From the NCBI RefSeq assembly GCF_025398175.1, contig NZ_CP099734.1, positions 62,001-126,000 of the forward strand: a stretch of 64,000 bases of DNA. The letters are read 5' to 3'. This stretch comes from Photobacterium sp. TY1-4 (GTDB taxonomy: Bacteria > Pseudomonadota > Gammaproteobacteria > Enterobacterales > Vibrionaceae). Below, one piece after another: positions 27,424 to 35,527 of this stretch. The notes below the pieces were generated by a model that ran no database searches, was not told the DNA's origin, and saw only the letters and a program-made list of their open reading frames with translations. Numbering within the stretch: position 1 is the stretch's first letter; every line of letters starts with the position of its first letter. The translations under genes and the position numbers were made by a program.

Positions 27424-28326
27424 TCAGCCGGAGCTCGCGTGGTAATAGGCCAGCACGTCTTCGATAAAGGTGCGCAGCTTAGCCGTGCGGTATTGGTCCC
27501 GGGTATAGAGTAAATGAACCGGCCGCGCCGGCCCTTCAAATTCAGGGAACAGGCGGATCAGCCGTCCGTCTGCCAGGGCATCGCGGACCATTACCTCGGG
27601 CGCCATGGCTATCCCGGCGCCACGCAGCGTTGCTGCGAGTAAAGCCGTACTTTCGTTGATGTTCAGCCGGGAGGTGATCGGGATTTTCACGCCGGGCTGC
27701 CCCGGTTGATGGAAATGCCACATCTGGCAGGTGCTGGCGTTGGCCAGCAGGTAGCTCAGGCATTCGTGGTGGTTCAACTGGTCCGGATGGGTCGGCGTGC
27801 CCGCTCGGGCGAGATAGCTCGGGGCAGCACAGGCCACCATCCGGTAAGGCGGTAGCGGTCGGGCGATCAGAGAGGAGTCCGGCAGCGTGCCGAAACGAAA
27901 CGCCGCTTCAAATCCTGCTTCATTCAGATCGACCCTACGGTCGGTCATCACCAGCTCCAGTTCAATCTCGGGATAGCGAGCCATGAAATCAGTGATAAAC
28001 GGCATCAGGCTGTAGGTTCCGAAGGTTTTCGGCGCGCTGATCTTCAGTTTTCCGCGCGGGATCTGATCCAGCTCCTGGGATAACCGCTCCGCTTCCCGCA
28101 CCGCACCGAGGATCTGCCGGCATCGTGCCAGGTATTGCTCGCCGAAGATCGTCAGGCTTTGCCTACGGGTGGTGCGGTTGAGCAGTTTAGCCCCCAGATG
28201 CTGCTCCAGCTGGGCAATTGATTTGGCCACCTGCTGCTGGGAGACACCGAGCTGCGCCCCGGCGGCAGTAAATGTGCCAGCCTCGACCGCGGCGACGAAA
28301 GTTTCCATACTCCGGAATCGATCCAT
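27424..28326 (-). CDS. LysR family transcriptional regulator
   Basis: About 300 residues from the ATG at 28326, giving MDRFRSMETFVAAVEAGTF; an in-frame ATG 33 bases upstream (28359) is possible, and neither has a good ribosome binding site. The winged helix-turn-helix reads FTAAGAQLGVSQQQVAKSIAQLE. The C-terminal part is the LysR substrate-binding fold (GKLKISAPKTFG, RFGTLPDSSLIARPL). It diverges from the NAD(P)-binding oxidoreductase gene, which it probably regulates, with about 150 bases between. Confidence 0.92.
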   Translation of the reverse strand: MDRFRSMETFVAAVEAGTFTAAGAQLGVSQQQVAKSIAQLEQHLGAKLLNRTTRRQSLTIFGEQYLARCRQILGAVREAERLSQELDQIPRGKLKISAPKTFGTYSLMPFITDFMARYPEIELELVMTDRRVDLNEAGFEAAFRFGTLPDSSLIARPLPPYRMVACAAPSYLARAGTPTHPDQLNHHECLSYLLANASTCQMWHFHQPGQPGVKIPITSRLNINESTALLAATLRGAGIAMAPEVMVRDALADGRLIRLFPEFEGPARPVHLLYTRDQYRTAKLRTFIEDVLAYYHASSG

Positions 28327-28474
28327 GATTAACAACTTTGGGTTGTGAGTTTTCAGCATGTTAGGCCATTTATGCTCAATTCGTAAATCAATAAGCTGTG
28401 CCTGTAGCTAGTTGCCGCAGCACTTTGTGACTGGCGGTTGTATCACGGACATGGATTGAAAGAGGAAAACGAGG

Positions 28475-29155
28475 ATGAAAATCGGAGTGATTGGTGCCGG
28501 GTTTGTCGGCCAGGCGGTCGGACGTTTGTTGCTCAAGGCCGGACACCAGGTGTTGCTGAGTAACTCGCGCGGGCCGCAGACCCTGTTCAGCTTGTATGGC
28601 GGGGTGCCGGGTTGTGAAATCGGCACGGTTGAACAGGCTTGTGAATATGGCGAGATGGTTCTGGTCGCTGTGCCGCTGGCCAGCTATCAGCAGCTCCCGC
28701 GCGACAAACTGGCCGGCAAGATTGTCCTGGATGCCGTGAATTATTATCCGGAACGCGATGGCCAGATCGCTGCGCTGGAGAATCGTCAAACCACGACCAG
28801 TGCGTTGTTGGCAGCGCATCTGGACCGGTCGGTGGTGGTGAAGGTGTTCAACGCCATTATGGCCCGGGATGTGGTGGTCGACGCCCGTCCGGCCGGGGAT
28901 GCGGAACGCCGCGCATTGCCGGTGGCCGGGGATGATCCGGTGGCGAAGGGTCAGGTGATCCGATTGCTGGACCAACTGGGCTACGATGCGGTCGATGCCG
29001 GTAGTCTGGCAGAGAGTTGGCGTTTTGAACGTTCAAAGCCGGCGTATTGTTTTCCGCAAAACATCGCGGCGTTGCAGCAGGCGCTGGCCGCTGCTGAGCG
29101 GGATGTGGCGTTGCCGCTGAGTGCCTGGCATGCGGTTTTACAGCGCGAGCTCTAG
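28475..29155 (+). CDS. NAD(P)-binding protein, F420-dependent NADP reductase-like
   Basis: A 226-residue Rossmann-fold protein beginning MKIGVIGAGFVGQAVGRLLLKAGH, with the next strand ending in SNSRG, a pattern that prefers NADP. It fits the NADPH-dependent F420 reductase-like family found in many bacteria that make no F420, so the true substrate is unknown. The conserved stretch KVFNAIMARD lies near residue 125. GAGGAAAACGAGG precedes the ATG. It is paired divergently with the LysR gene. Confidence 0.88.
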   Translation: MKIGVIGAGFVGQAVGRLLLKAGHQVLLSNSRGPQTLFSLYGGVPGCEIGTVEQACEYGEMVLVAVPLASYQQLPRDKLAGKIVLDAVNYYPERDGQIAALENRQTTTSALLAAHLDRSVVVKVFNAIMARDVVVDARPAGDAERRALPVAGDDPVAKGQVIRLLDQLGYDAVDAGSLAESWRFERSKPAYCFPQNIAALQQALAAAERDVALPLSAWHAVLQREL

Positions 29156-29200
29156 GGATCGCACCCGGCGGTGGTCATGCCGTTGGCCCCGCCCGGGATA

Positions 29201-29234
29201 TGACAGATGTCACGTTCGGGTGTGAAGAGTCACA
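29201..29234. promoter_or_regulatory. Paired palindromes upstream of lipoprotein 1
   Basis: TGACA-GA-TGTCA (29201-29212) and TGTGA-AGAG-TCACA (29221-29234) are both perfect inverted repeats. They recur at the same spacing before the second lipoprotein gene, where only the centres differ. The second has CRP-like arms but a centre of 4 rather than 6, so it is probably not a normal CRP site. Confidence 0.55.
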
Positions 29235-29328
29235 AAAATTAAACAAATGACTGTGATGGATGAATTATAACTGTTGAATTTGACTAGTCTGTTTTTTAGC
29301 CTGTTCAAAAATAACAAATAGGTTTCAT

Positions 29329-30744
29329 ATGAAGGTTAGTCAACACAACGCAATTCTTCCGCTGCTGATCAGCCTGGCGCTCGTCGGGTGTGGGGGTGGA
29401 GACAGCAACAATACAACACCAACGCCGGGGACGGGTACGCCGCCGGGGAGCGGTACACCCAATGCAGTGACGATTTCTGTCATTGACGGCTATCTGGGGG
29501 ATGCCCGTGTGTGCGTCGATCGCAATCAGAATCGCAGCTGTGATGCGGATGAATGGTTGGCCGCGGCCACTGATGCGCGAGGGCAAGTGCAGCTCGCTGA
29601 AGCGGATACCCAGTATGGGGTGATCGCGCAAATCAGTGCCGGTGAAACCCGGGACAGCGATCGCATCGGGTATGTCGCGACCTCGTATCAGCTGTATGCG
29701 TCCCCCGGCAGTGCGCAGGTGACGCCGTTTACCACGTTGGCGACCTTAAAAAACGTCTCCCTCTCGACGCTGGCGAGTCAGCTGAGTCTGCCGGAATCCG
29801 TGATCAGTGGGGATTTTGTGGCCCAGAAAGCGGGCAATCCGGATGCGGTATATGCCCACCTGATGGCGCGCAGCCTGGTACCGCAGTTGGCTGGCACACT
29901 TGCAGAAAACGATGTCCCAGCACTGGAGACGGAATTAGCGTTGATCAAGACTGAGATTGATCGCCAGGTCAACCTCGGCACCGATCTCAACGCCATTGAG
30001 GTGCGCATTGATCACCAGGGACAGGCGGTCACCAAACGGCTGACCGGGGATCTGGCCGGTTATCTGGATAACAAAAGCTTCTGGTTTATTCCGATGACGA
30101 ATGTTGATTTCATTCCGGTTCCGGTGACGTTCAAAGATCAAATCTATTCTTCGAGCATATCCGATCGTGTTTTTCCCTACACGGTTGAAGATAATGTTCT
30201 GCGTTTTGACCGTTTCAGTGACACCTTTATCCACGCTTCTGAGGATTTAGCCTTGAGTCTGAGCGAGGAAGGTCGGTTATATCTGTGGTCTGAGCAGGAT
30301 TTTTGGGAGCAGGTGCTACCGCTGACGGCGGAGCGCTTTGCCGGAAAAACCTGGTATCACCTGCGTGATTTAGGTTGGAGTGACACCGAGACGAAGCCTG
30401 CTTTGACAAAACTTGATTTCGCCGAGAACAATGGAGTGACTGTGACGCCGCAAGGAGAAGCGGCCATTACCGGCAGTTGGGAGATGGTGACGTTGACACT
30501 GGCCGACAAATCGACCTTACTGACCTTGAGAATCACCCTGCCGGAAGGCACCAATAGTGAGGGGTTGGCCGGGGAGACTCAGTGGACGCTGGGTGCTGTA
30601 CTCGATGCCGGTGAGTTGATCATGGTGTTCAATAACGATTCTGGGCTGGCTGCTGATGATCTCCTGTTCCAGGATCCTGCATTTGCCCGGTCTGTCGCCG
30701 AGGCGTGGGTGGCTGCGGTCACGGCTGCGAATAATGCATCTTAG
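29329..30744 (+). CDS. Predicted lipoprotein, paralogue 1
   Basis: A 471-residue protein with a lipoprotein signal peptide: ISLALVGCGGG gives lipobox LVGC, then a Ser/Asn/Thr/Pro/Gly linker (residues about 25-50). The next domain has VIDGYLGDARVCVDRNQNRSCDADEWL, in which D-x-N-x-N-x-S-x-D-x-x-E fits an EF-hand-type calcium loop, with two Cys near it. The rest has no recognised fold and ends FQDPAFARSVAEAWVAAVTAANNAS. The N-terminal half is nearly identical to the gene at 31129-32496. Likely anchored to the outer membrane; function unknown. Confidence 0.85.
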   Translation: MKVSQHNAILPLLISLALVGCGGGDSNNTTPTPGTGTPPGSGTPNAVTISVIDGYLGDARVCVDRNQNRSCDADEWLAAATDARGQVQLAEADTQYGVIAQISAGETRDSDRIGYVATSYQLYASPGSAQVTPFTTLATLKNVSLSTLASQLSLPESVISGDFVAQKAGNPDAVYAHLMARSLVPQLAGTLAENDVPALETELALIKTEIDRQVNLGTDLNAIEVRIDHQGQAVTKRLTGDLAGYLDNKSFWFIPMTNVDFIPVPVTFKDQIYSSSISDRVFPYTVEDNVLRFDRFSDTFIHASEDLALSLSEEGRLYLWSEQDFWEQVLPLTAERFAGKTWYHLRDLGWSDTETKPALTKLDFAENNGVTVTPQGEAAITGSWEMVTLTLADKSTLLTLRITLPEGTNSEGLAGETQWTLGAVLDAGELIMVFNNDSGLAADDLLFQDPAFARSVAEAWVAAVTAANNAS

Positions 30745-30777
30745 CCGTCAATCAGTCCTGTTGCCGGAACGTGCCCG

Positions 30778-30920
30778 TTAGGGGGCGACCGGCGCCATAA
30801 GATCTGAAATGCCCCCGTCTGAAACGCTGGCTGTGCTGCCAGCAATGGGTTCTCGGCAGCAAAGTGGCCGTTGCCAGAAATGGCTGTGGCAAAAGTTCAG
30901 TACCAGAGGCTCCGGCAGCG
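30778..30920 (-). pseudogene. Truncated 3' fragment of a tetR gene
   Basis: This stretch matches the last 155 or so bases of the intact tetR gene at 32529-33164, including its stop codon, but lacks the 10 bases ACAAGCCCTG near the end and so is frameshifted. It has no start or DNA-binding domain. It is the scar of the tandem duplication and shows that the right breakpoint fell inside tetR. Confidence 0.88.
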
Positions 30921-31000
30921 CATTAGTCGTCGATGGTGAGGGTGTTTACGCCATGTGGCCCGAGATGTGGCGGTCATGCCGTTGGCCCCGCTCGGGGATA

Positions 31001-31034
31001 TGACAAATGTCACGTTCGGCTGTGAAGGGTCACA
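31001..31034. promoter_or_regulatory. Paired palindromes upstream of lipoprotein 2
   Basis: TGACA-AA-TGTCA and TGTGA-AGGG-TCACA, at the same spacing as in the left copy. Arms are kept while centres have changed, which suggests selection on the arms, although the copies are young enough that chance is possible. Confidence 0.5.
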
Positions 31035-31128
31035 AAAATTAAACAAATTGCTGTGATAGGTGAATTATTACTGTTGAATTTGACCAGTCTATTTTTTAGC
31101 CTGTTAAAAAATAATCAATAGGTTTCAT

Positions 31129-32496
31129 ATGAAGATTAGCAAATACAACATAAGTAAACGTCACCTAAGCCTCCCGCTGCTGATCAGCCTGGCGCTCGTC
31201 GGGTGTGGCGGTGGAGATGACAATGCGGCGCCCAAAGTCACGGTGATTGATGGTTACCTGAGTGATGCCCGTGTGTGTGTCGATCGCAATCAGAATCGCA
31301 GCTGTGATGCAGATGAATGGTTGGCCGCGGCCACTGATGCGCAAGGGCAAGTGCAGCTCGCTGAAGCGGATACCCAGTATGGGGTGATCGCGCAAATCAG
31401 TGCCGGTGAAACCCGGGACAACGATCGCATCGGGTATGTCGCGACCTCGTATCAGCTGTATGCGGCCCCCGGCAGCGCGCAGGTGACGCCGTTTACCACG
31501 TTGGCGACCTTAAAAAACGTCTCCCTCTCGACGCTGGCGAGTCAGTTGAATCTGCCGGAATCGGTGATCGGCGGGGATTTTGTGGCCCAAAAAGCGGGCA
31601 ATCCGGATGCGGTATATGCCCACCTGATGGCGCGCAGCCTGGTACCGCAATTGGCAGAATCGCTTGCTGAAAACAATGTTACGGCACTGGAGACCGAATT
31701 AGCGTTGATCAAGACCGAGATTGATCGCCAGGTCAACCTCGGCACCGATCTCAACGCCATTGAGGTGCGCATTGATCACCAGGGACAGGCGGTCACCAAA
31801 CGGCTGACCGGGGAACTGGCCGGTTATCTGGATAACAAAAGCTTCTGGTATATTCCGTTGTCGAATAGTGACCATATCCTTAATAAAATAATTTTGGAAG
31901 ATCAGCTGTATAAGTCGGGTATGTACGGCAAAGATATCCCGTATACCGTTGAGGATAATGTCCTGAAATTTTACCTGTTCAGTGACACTTTTATCCACGC
32001 CACGGAAGATTTAGCCTTGAGCCTGAGCGAGGATGGTCGGTTGTGTCTGTGGTCTGAGCAAGATTTTGAGACGCGAGTACTCCCGCTGACTGCGGCGCGT
32101 TTTGCAGGAAAAACCTGGTATCACCTGCGTGATTTAGGGCAAAAAACGCCGGAGATGAAGCCGATCCTGACCAAGCTTGCATTGGCTGAGGACGGTACAG
32201 TGACAGTCACCCCGCAAGGGGAGGCCGCGGTGAGCGGTCAATGGGAGATGGTGGCCTTAAAGGACTCGACCCATTTGGGGCTGAAAATTACCTTGCCCCC
32301 AGAGACGAACAGCGCCGGTTTAGGCGGAGAAACTGAATGGACGCTCAGTGCCTCGCTTGATGCCGGAGAGCTGATGATTGTCAATAATGAAGGCTCTGCG
32401 TTGAAGGCCGATAACCTGCTGTTCCAGGATCCGGCGTTTGCCCGGTCCGTCGCCGAGGCGTGGGTGGCTGCGGTCACGGCCGCGAATGCGTCTTAG
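31129..32496 (+). CDS. Predicted lipoprotein, paralogue 2
   Basis: A 455-residue paralogue of the previous lipoprotein, with lipobox LVGC and a shorter linker. Residues about 40-235 are almost identical to paralogue 1, including the EF-hand-like loop D-R-N-Q-N-R-S-C-D-A-D-E. A short patch after NKSFW differs sharply (YIPLSNSDHILNKIILEDQ against FIPMTNVDFIPVPVTFKDQ), then similarity returns at YTVEDNVL. The C-terminus is again FQDPAFARSVAEAWVAA. It converges on the tetR gene. Function unknown; probably a surface or periplasmic-face lipoprotein. Confidence 0.85.
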   Translation: MKISKYNISKRHLSLPLLISLALVGCGGGDDNAAPKVTVIDGYLSDARVCVDRNQNRSCDADEWLAAATDAQGQVQLAEADTQYGVIAQISAGETRDNDRIGYVATSYQLYAAPGSAQVTPFTTLATLKNVSLSTLASQLNLPESVIGGDFVAQKAGNPDAVYAHLMARSLVPQLAESLAENNVTALETELALIKTEIDRQVNLGTDLNAIEVRIDHQGQAVTKRLTGELAGYLDNKSFWYIPLSNSDHILNKIILEDQLYKSGMYGKDIPYTVEDNVLKFYLFSDTFIHATEDLALSLSEDGRLCLWSEQDFETRVLPLTAARFAGKTWYHLRDLGQKTPEMKPILTKLALAEDGTVTVTPQGEAAVSGQWEMVALKDSTHLGLKITLPPETNSAGLGGETEWTLSASLDAGELMIVNNEGSALKADNLLFQDPAFARSVAEAWVAAVTAANAS

Positions 32497-32528
32497 CCGC
32501 CAACCAGTTTGTTGCCGGGACGTGCCCG

Positions 32529-33164
32529 TTAGGGGGCGACCGGCGACAAGCCCTGCCATAAGATCTGAAATGCTCCCGCTTGAAACTCTGGCTGCGCTGC
32601 CAGCGCCGGGCTCTCGGCAAACAGAGCGGCCGTTGCCAGGAAATGGCTGTGGCAAAAGTTCAATACCAGAGGCTCCGGCAGCGGCGCGATCTGTCCTGCT
32701 GCCCGGGCCTGGGTGAGTAACGCAATTAAATAAGTCATCGACGTCGCCATCAGCGCGCGATGTTGTTCACTGCTGCAGTAAGGGTTGTGGGCCATGTGCT
32801 GCATAAAGCGGATCTTGTCCGGATGGCGCTGGGCCCAGGTCAGAGCCTGTTGCCAGCAATCACTCACTTTGTCCCGGAGTTCCTCGCAGGTTGGCGCGGG
32901 TTGCATCACCTGGCCGAGCTCGGTTTTCACCATCTGGTACAGGGCGAGGATCAGTTCCTGTTTGTTGGCAAAGTGGTGAAACAGGGTGCCGGTTGCCACA
33001 TCGGCCTGTTTGGCGATGCTGGCGGTGGACGTAGCCTCGATCCCCTGCTGGGCAAACAGGGTCAGCGCGGCGTTGAGGATTTGCTGTTTCTTGTGGGTCA
33101 TCGTGCTGCCGCTGGTCATGCATTTACTCGTCATGCTGTTGTGAGTGATGGTCCTGCCGGACAT
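32529..33164 (-). CDS. TetR family regulator, downstream of the aldehyde dehydrogenase
   Basis: About 211 residues if started at 33164; shorter starts at 33134, 33119 and 33101 are possible, and none has a clear ribosome binding site. The helix-turn-helix part reads ALTLFAQQGIEATSTASIAKQADVATGTLFHHFANKQEL in sections. It lies 61 bases after the aldehyde dehydrogenase gene on the same strand. The operator-like palindrome at 34710-34733 would let it control both genes. Its 3' end was copied into the duplication scar at 30778-30920. Confidence 0.88.
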   Translation of the reverse strand: MSGRTITHNSMTSKCMTSGSTMTHKKQQILNAALTLFAQQGIEATSTASIAKQADVATGTLFHHFANKQELILALYQMVKTELGQVMQPAPTCEELRDKVSDCWQQALTWAQRHPDKIRFMQHMAHNPYCSSEQHRALMATSMTYLIALLTQARAAGQIAPLPEPLVLNFCHSHFLATAALFAESPALAAQPEFQAGAFQILWQGLSPVAP

Positions 33165-33225
33165 TATGGAATACTCGCGATGGATCCTATCATGGCGGCC
33201 CTGCATAGAGCAGGGCCGGGATGTG

Positions 33226-34662
33226 CTAGCGGAGGAAAAACGCCAGCATCAGCTTTTGTAACCAGCCGCCGTACGGCGGGGTGATCAGTTTGCCGGTGCT
33301 GAATTTGCCGCGGCTGAGCACGGTTTTGGCTTTGGAAAAGGTCAGAAACCCTTCCTTGCCGTGATAGTGACCCATCCCGGACGGACCGATCCCGCCAAAG
33401 GGCGCATCGTCGGCGGCAACGTGGAACACGGCATCATTGATGCACATCCCGCCAGCGTGGGTGGTGGTTTTGATCTGCTGTTGCAACGCCGGATCCAGGC
33501 TCATCAGGTACAGGGCCAGCGGACGCGGCTGGCGGCGAATTCTCGCCAGCGCCTCGTCCAGGCTGTGGTACGGGATCACCGGCAGCAAGGGGCCGAAAAT
33601 CTCTTCCTGCATCAATTGTATCTGCTCGTTGGTCTCAAGCACCAGGTGAGTGATCATCCGGTGCTGCTCATCATCACGTGCCTCAGGATGGCAGGGGATC
33701 ACCTTTGCGCCTTGCTGCTCGGCGTCCGCCAGCCATGCGCGCAGGCGATCATACTGCTTGCGGTTAATCACAGAAGTGAAATCGTTACTGGCGACCCCCT
33801 GGGGATACATGGCCTGAAATTGTTTCTGGTATTCGGCTACAAAGGCGTCGTGCTGGTCCGCCGGGACCAGCACATAGTCCGGGGCCACGCAGATTTGCCC
33901 GGCATTGAGGCTTTTGCCGTAAATCAGGCGCTCTACGGCCAGTGGGATCGGTATATCCGGGGCGATCAGGGCCGGGGACTTCCCGCCCAGCTCCAGAGTC
34001 ACCGGGGTGAGGTTGTCGGCGGCGGCGCGCATCACATGGCGGCCGACCTGTGTGGATCCGGTAAAGAGCAAGTGATCAAACGGCAGCGCGCTGAACGCTG
34101 CCGCAATGTCGGCCTCACCCTCAATCACCGCCACAGTCTCCGGCTCGAACTGGCTGGCCAGCAAGTCGCGCAGCACCTGGTTGGTGGCCGGGGTAAATTC
34201 ACTCAGTTTGATCATCGCCCGGTTACCTGCCGCCAGTGCGGTGATCAGCGGCCCCAGGCTGAGCATGACCGGGAAATTCCACGGCACGACAATGCCGACG
34301 ACGCCCAGCGGTTGGTACACCACCTCGACTTTAGCCGGGGTGAGCATCAGACCGGCATGGCGCCGGGCCGGCTTCATCCATTTTTTCAGATGCTTGAGGG
34401 TGTAATTCAACTGGGCGACACAAGGCAGGATGTCAGCGATCAGGGTGTCGTGATGACTGCGGCGGCCATAGTCCTGATTCAGGGCTTCGCACAAGGCCGT
34501 TTTGTGGTTTAGCAGTGCAGCTTTCAGGGCTTTCAGCTGATGAGTACGCTGTTCGAGCGAAGGCATCGGATTGGCGCGAAATGCCGCTTGCTGCGCATGC
34601 AGGATCGCCTGCATCTGGGGACGGTCGGTGGCTTGAATCGGCAGTGTCTCGATGGCGGTCAT
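33226..34662 (-). CDS. Aldehyde dehydrogenase, coniferyl-aldehyde dehydrogenase type
   Basis: A 478-residue NAD(P)-dependent dehydrogenase. Catalytic features are WNFPVMLS (oxyanion Asn), FTGSTQVGRHVM (cofactor loop), LELGGKSPAL (general base Glu) and GQICVAPDYVL (nucleophile Cys). This motif set, with GQICVAPDY, resembles the class that includes coniferyl aldehyde dehydrogenases, which act on a broad range of aldehydes. The C-terminus is hydrophobic and basic (GGWLQKLMLAFFLR). It is the first gene of a unit with tetR, which suggests aldehyde-responsive detoxification. Confidence 0.9.
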   Translation of the reverse strand: MTAIETLPIQATDRPQMQAILHAQQAAFRANPMPSLEQRTHQLKALKAALLNHKTALCEALNQDYGRRSHHDTLIADILPCVAQLNYTLKHLKKWMKPARRHAGLMLTPAKVEVVYQPLGVVGIVVPWNFPVMLSLGPLITALAAGNRAMIKLSEFTPATNQVLRDLLASQFEPETVAVIEGEADIAAAFSALPFDHLLFTGSTQVGRHVMRAAADNLTPVTLELGGKSPALIAPDIPIPLAVERLIYGKSLNAGQICVAPDYVLVPADQHDAFVAEYQKQFQAMYPQGVASNDFTSVINRKQYDRLRAWLADAEQQGAKVIPCHPEARDDEQHRMITHLVLETNEQIQLMQEEIFGPLLPVIPYHSLDEALARIRRQPRPLALYLMSLDPALQQQIKTTTHAGGMCINDAVFHVAADDAPFGGIGPSGMGHYHGKEGFLTFSKAKTVLSRGKFSTGKLITPPYGGWLQKLMLAFFLR

Positions 34663-34709
34663 GGCTGGCTCCCTGTGCTGTTTGCATCCGGTGCGGGTAA
34701 TGGTTACGA

Positions 34710-34733
34710 AAAACCGACTAGTCAGTCGGTTTT
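34710..34733. promoter_or_regulatory. TetR-type operator upstream of the aldehyde dehydrogenase
   Basis: Arms AAAACCGACT and AGTCGGTTTT are exact complements around AGTC. ACCGACT/AGTCGGT arms are common for TetR-family repressors. It lies 48 bases before the dehydrogenase start. The tetR gene two positions downstream is the likely binder. Confidence 0.8.
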
Positions 34734-34772
34734 GAAAGTATAGCCAACTTGCCTGAATGGCGCTTGAAATTT

Positions 34773-35351
34773 TTACCCTTTGCGATGACCGCTCTGCTCT
34801 GCCGGAAAAGTGTCGATAAAGGTTTGATAATAATGGCTGAGTTGCGCGGCTTGCTGCGGCTCGCCGATTAAATCGAGCAGGGCAATCCCGGCTTCGCAGG
34901 TACAGAGGTTACCGGCTTGCTGATTGCGGCGCAGGGTGTACGTCGAGGTATCGGTGACCGACAGGCTCAGGCGTGGTAAGTCGGCCAGCCAGGGACTTTT
35001 GCGCACCATCTTTCGGGCTTCCTGCCAGGTGGCATCGAGCACAATAAACAGCGGCTGTTTACTAGGCTCGGCCTGAAACGGTGCAGCCGGGTGCTGCGCG
35101 TCCGCAGGAAACAGCAGCCAGGGTTGTAGATCCGGCTGGCGCAACTGGTCCAGTAAGGTCTGTGGCGGATTGACCCGATCCCAGATCTCCCGGCGGCAGT
35201 GGGGCAGCGTCCGCAGCATCAGGGCCCCGGTATTGGTGGTTTTGCTCAGCTCGCGGGGATGGGTCAGCAGGACAAACCGGGCCTGGCTGGTCAGTGTCGG
35301 CTCGGCCGGGCAAATACAGTTATAGTGAAAATGGCAGCGGGGACAGGACAC
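34773..35351 (-). CDS. DTW-domain protein, tRNA-uridine aminocarboxypropyltransferase-like
   Basis: A 192-residue protein. Proteins of this fold (E. coli TapT/YfiP) add a 3-amino-3-carboxypropyl group from S-adenosylmethionine to tRNA uridine. Visible features are an N-terminal Cys cluster (CPRCHFHYNCIC) that may bind zinc, the TNTGALMLRTLP stretch, and the DTW-like signature LDATWQEARKMVRKSPWL. It is shorter than E. coli TapT (232), so which tRNA position it modifies is uncertain. It stands alone. Confidence 0.88.
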   Translation of the reverse strand: MSCPRCHFHYNCICPAEPTLTSQARFVLLTHPRELSKTTNTGALMLRTLPHCRREIWDRVNPPQTLLDQLRQPDLQPWLLFPADAQHPAAPFQAEPSKQPLFIVLDATWQEARKMVRKSPWLADLPRLSLSVTDTSTYTLRRNQQAGNLCTCEAGIALLDLIGEPQQAAQLSHYYQTFIDTFPAEQSGHRKG

Positions 35352-35527
35352 GCAGTGACTCTTCTTTCTTCAGATGGCGGCAGTGTGGCACAGTTCCGGC
35401 TGTGGGTGCAATCTTCCGTACCGGTCGGCGTAGCCGATGACTTGTGCGTCCCGGCGGCTATGGTAGGCTGGGCGGCTGAATGTATGTCACCCGCCGGATG
35501 TCCCGGCCACAACGAGTGAGAGGAACG

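Larger units (their letters stand above)
29173..30920. repeat. Tandem duplication, left copy (about 1.75 kb)
   Basis: This block matches 30972-32683 throughout: the upstream leader with its palindromes, the whole lipoprotein gene, and the 3' end of a leftward tetR gene. The left boundary (GGTCATGCCGTTGGCC) and right boundary (CTCCGGCAGCG) are sharp. A 51-base unmatched spacer separates the two copies. Confidence 0.93.
30972..32683. repeat. Tandem duplication, right copy (about 1.7 kb)
   Basis: This is the partner of 29173-30920. It keeps the full downstream context, running into an intact tetR gene, so it probably sits at the ancestral junction with tetR. Offsets between copies shift from about 1799 bases at the left to 1763 at the right because of small indels. 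Confidence 0.93.

Noticed and set aside
29221..29234. TGTGA-N4-TCACA as a CRP site
   Set aside because: CRP needs a 6-base centre; here it is 4 in both copies, so another regulator is more likely.
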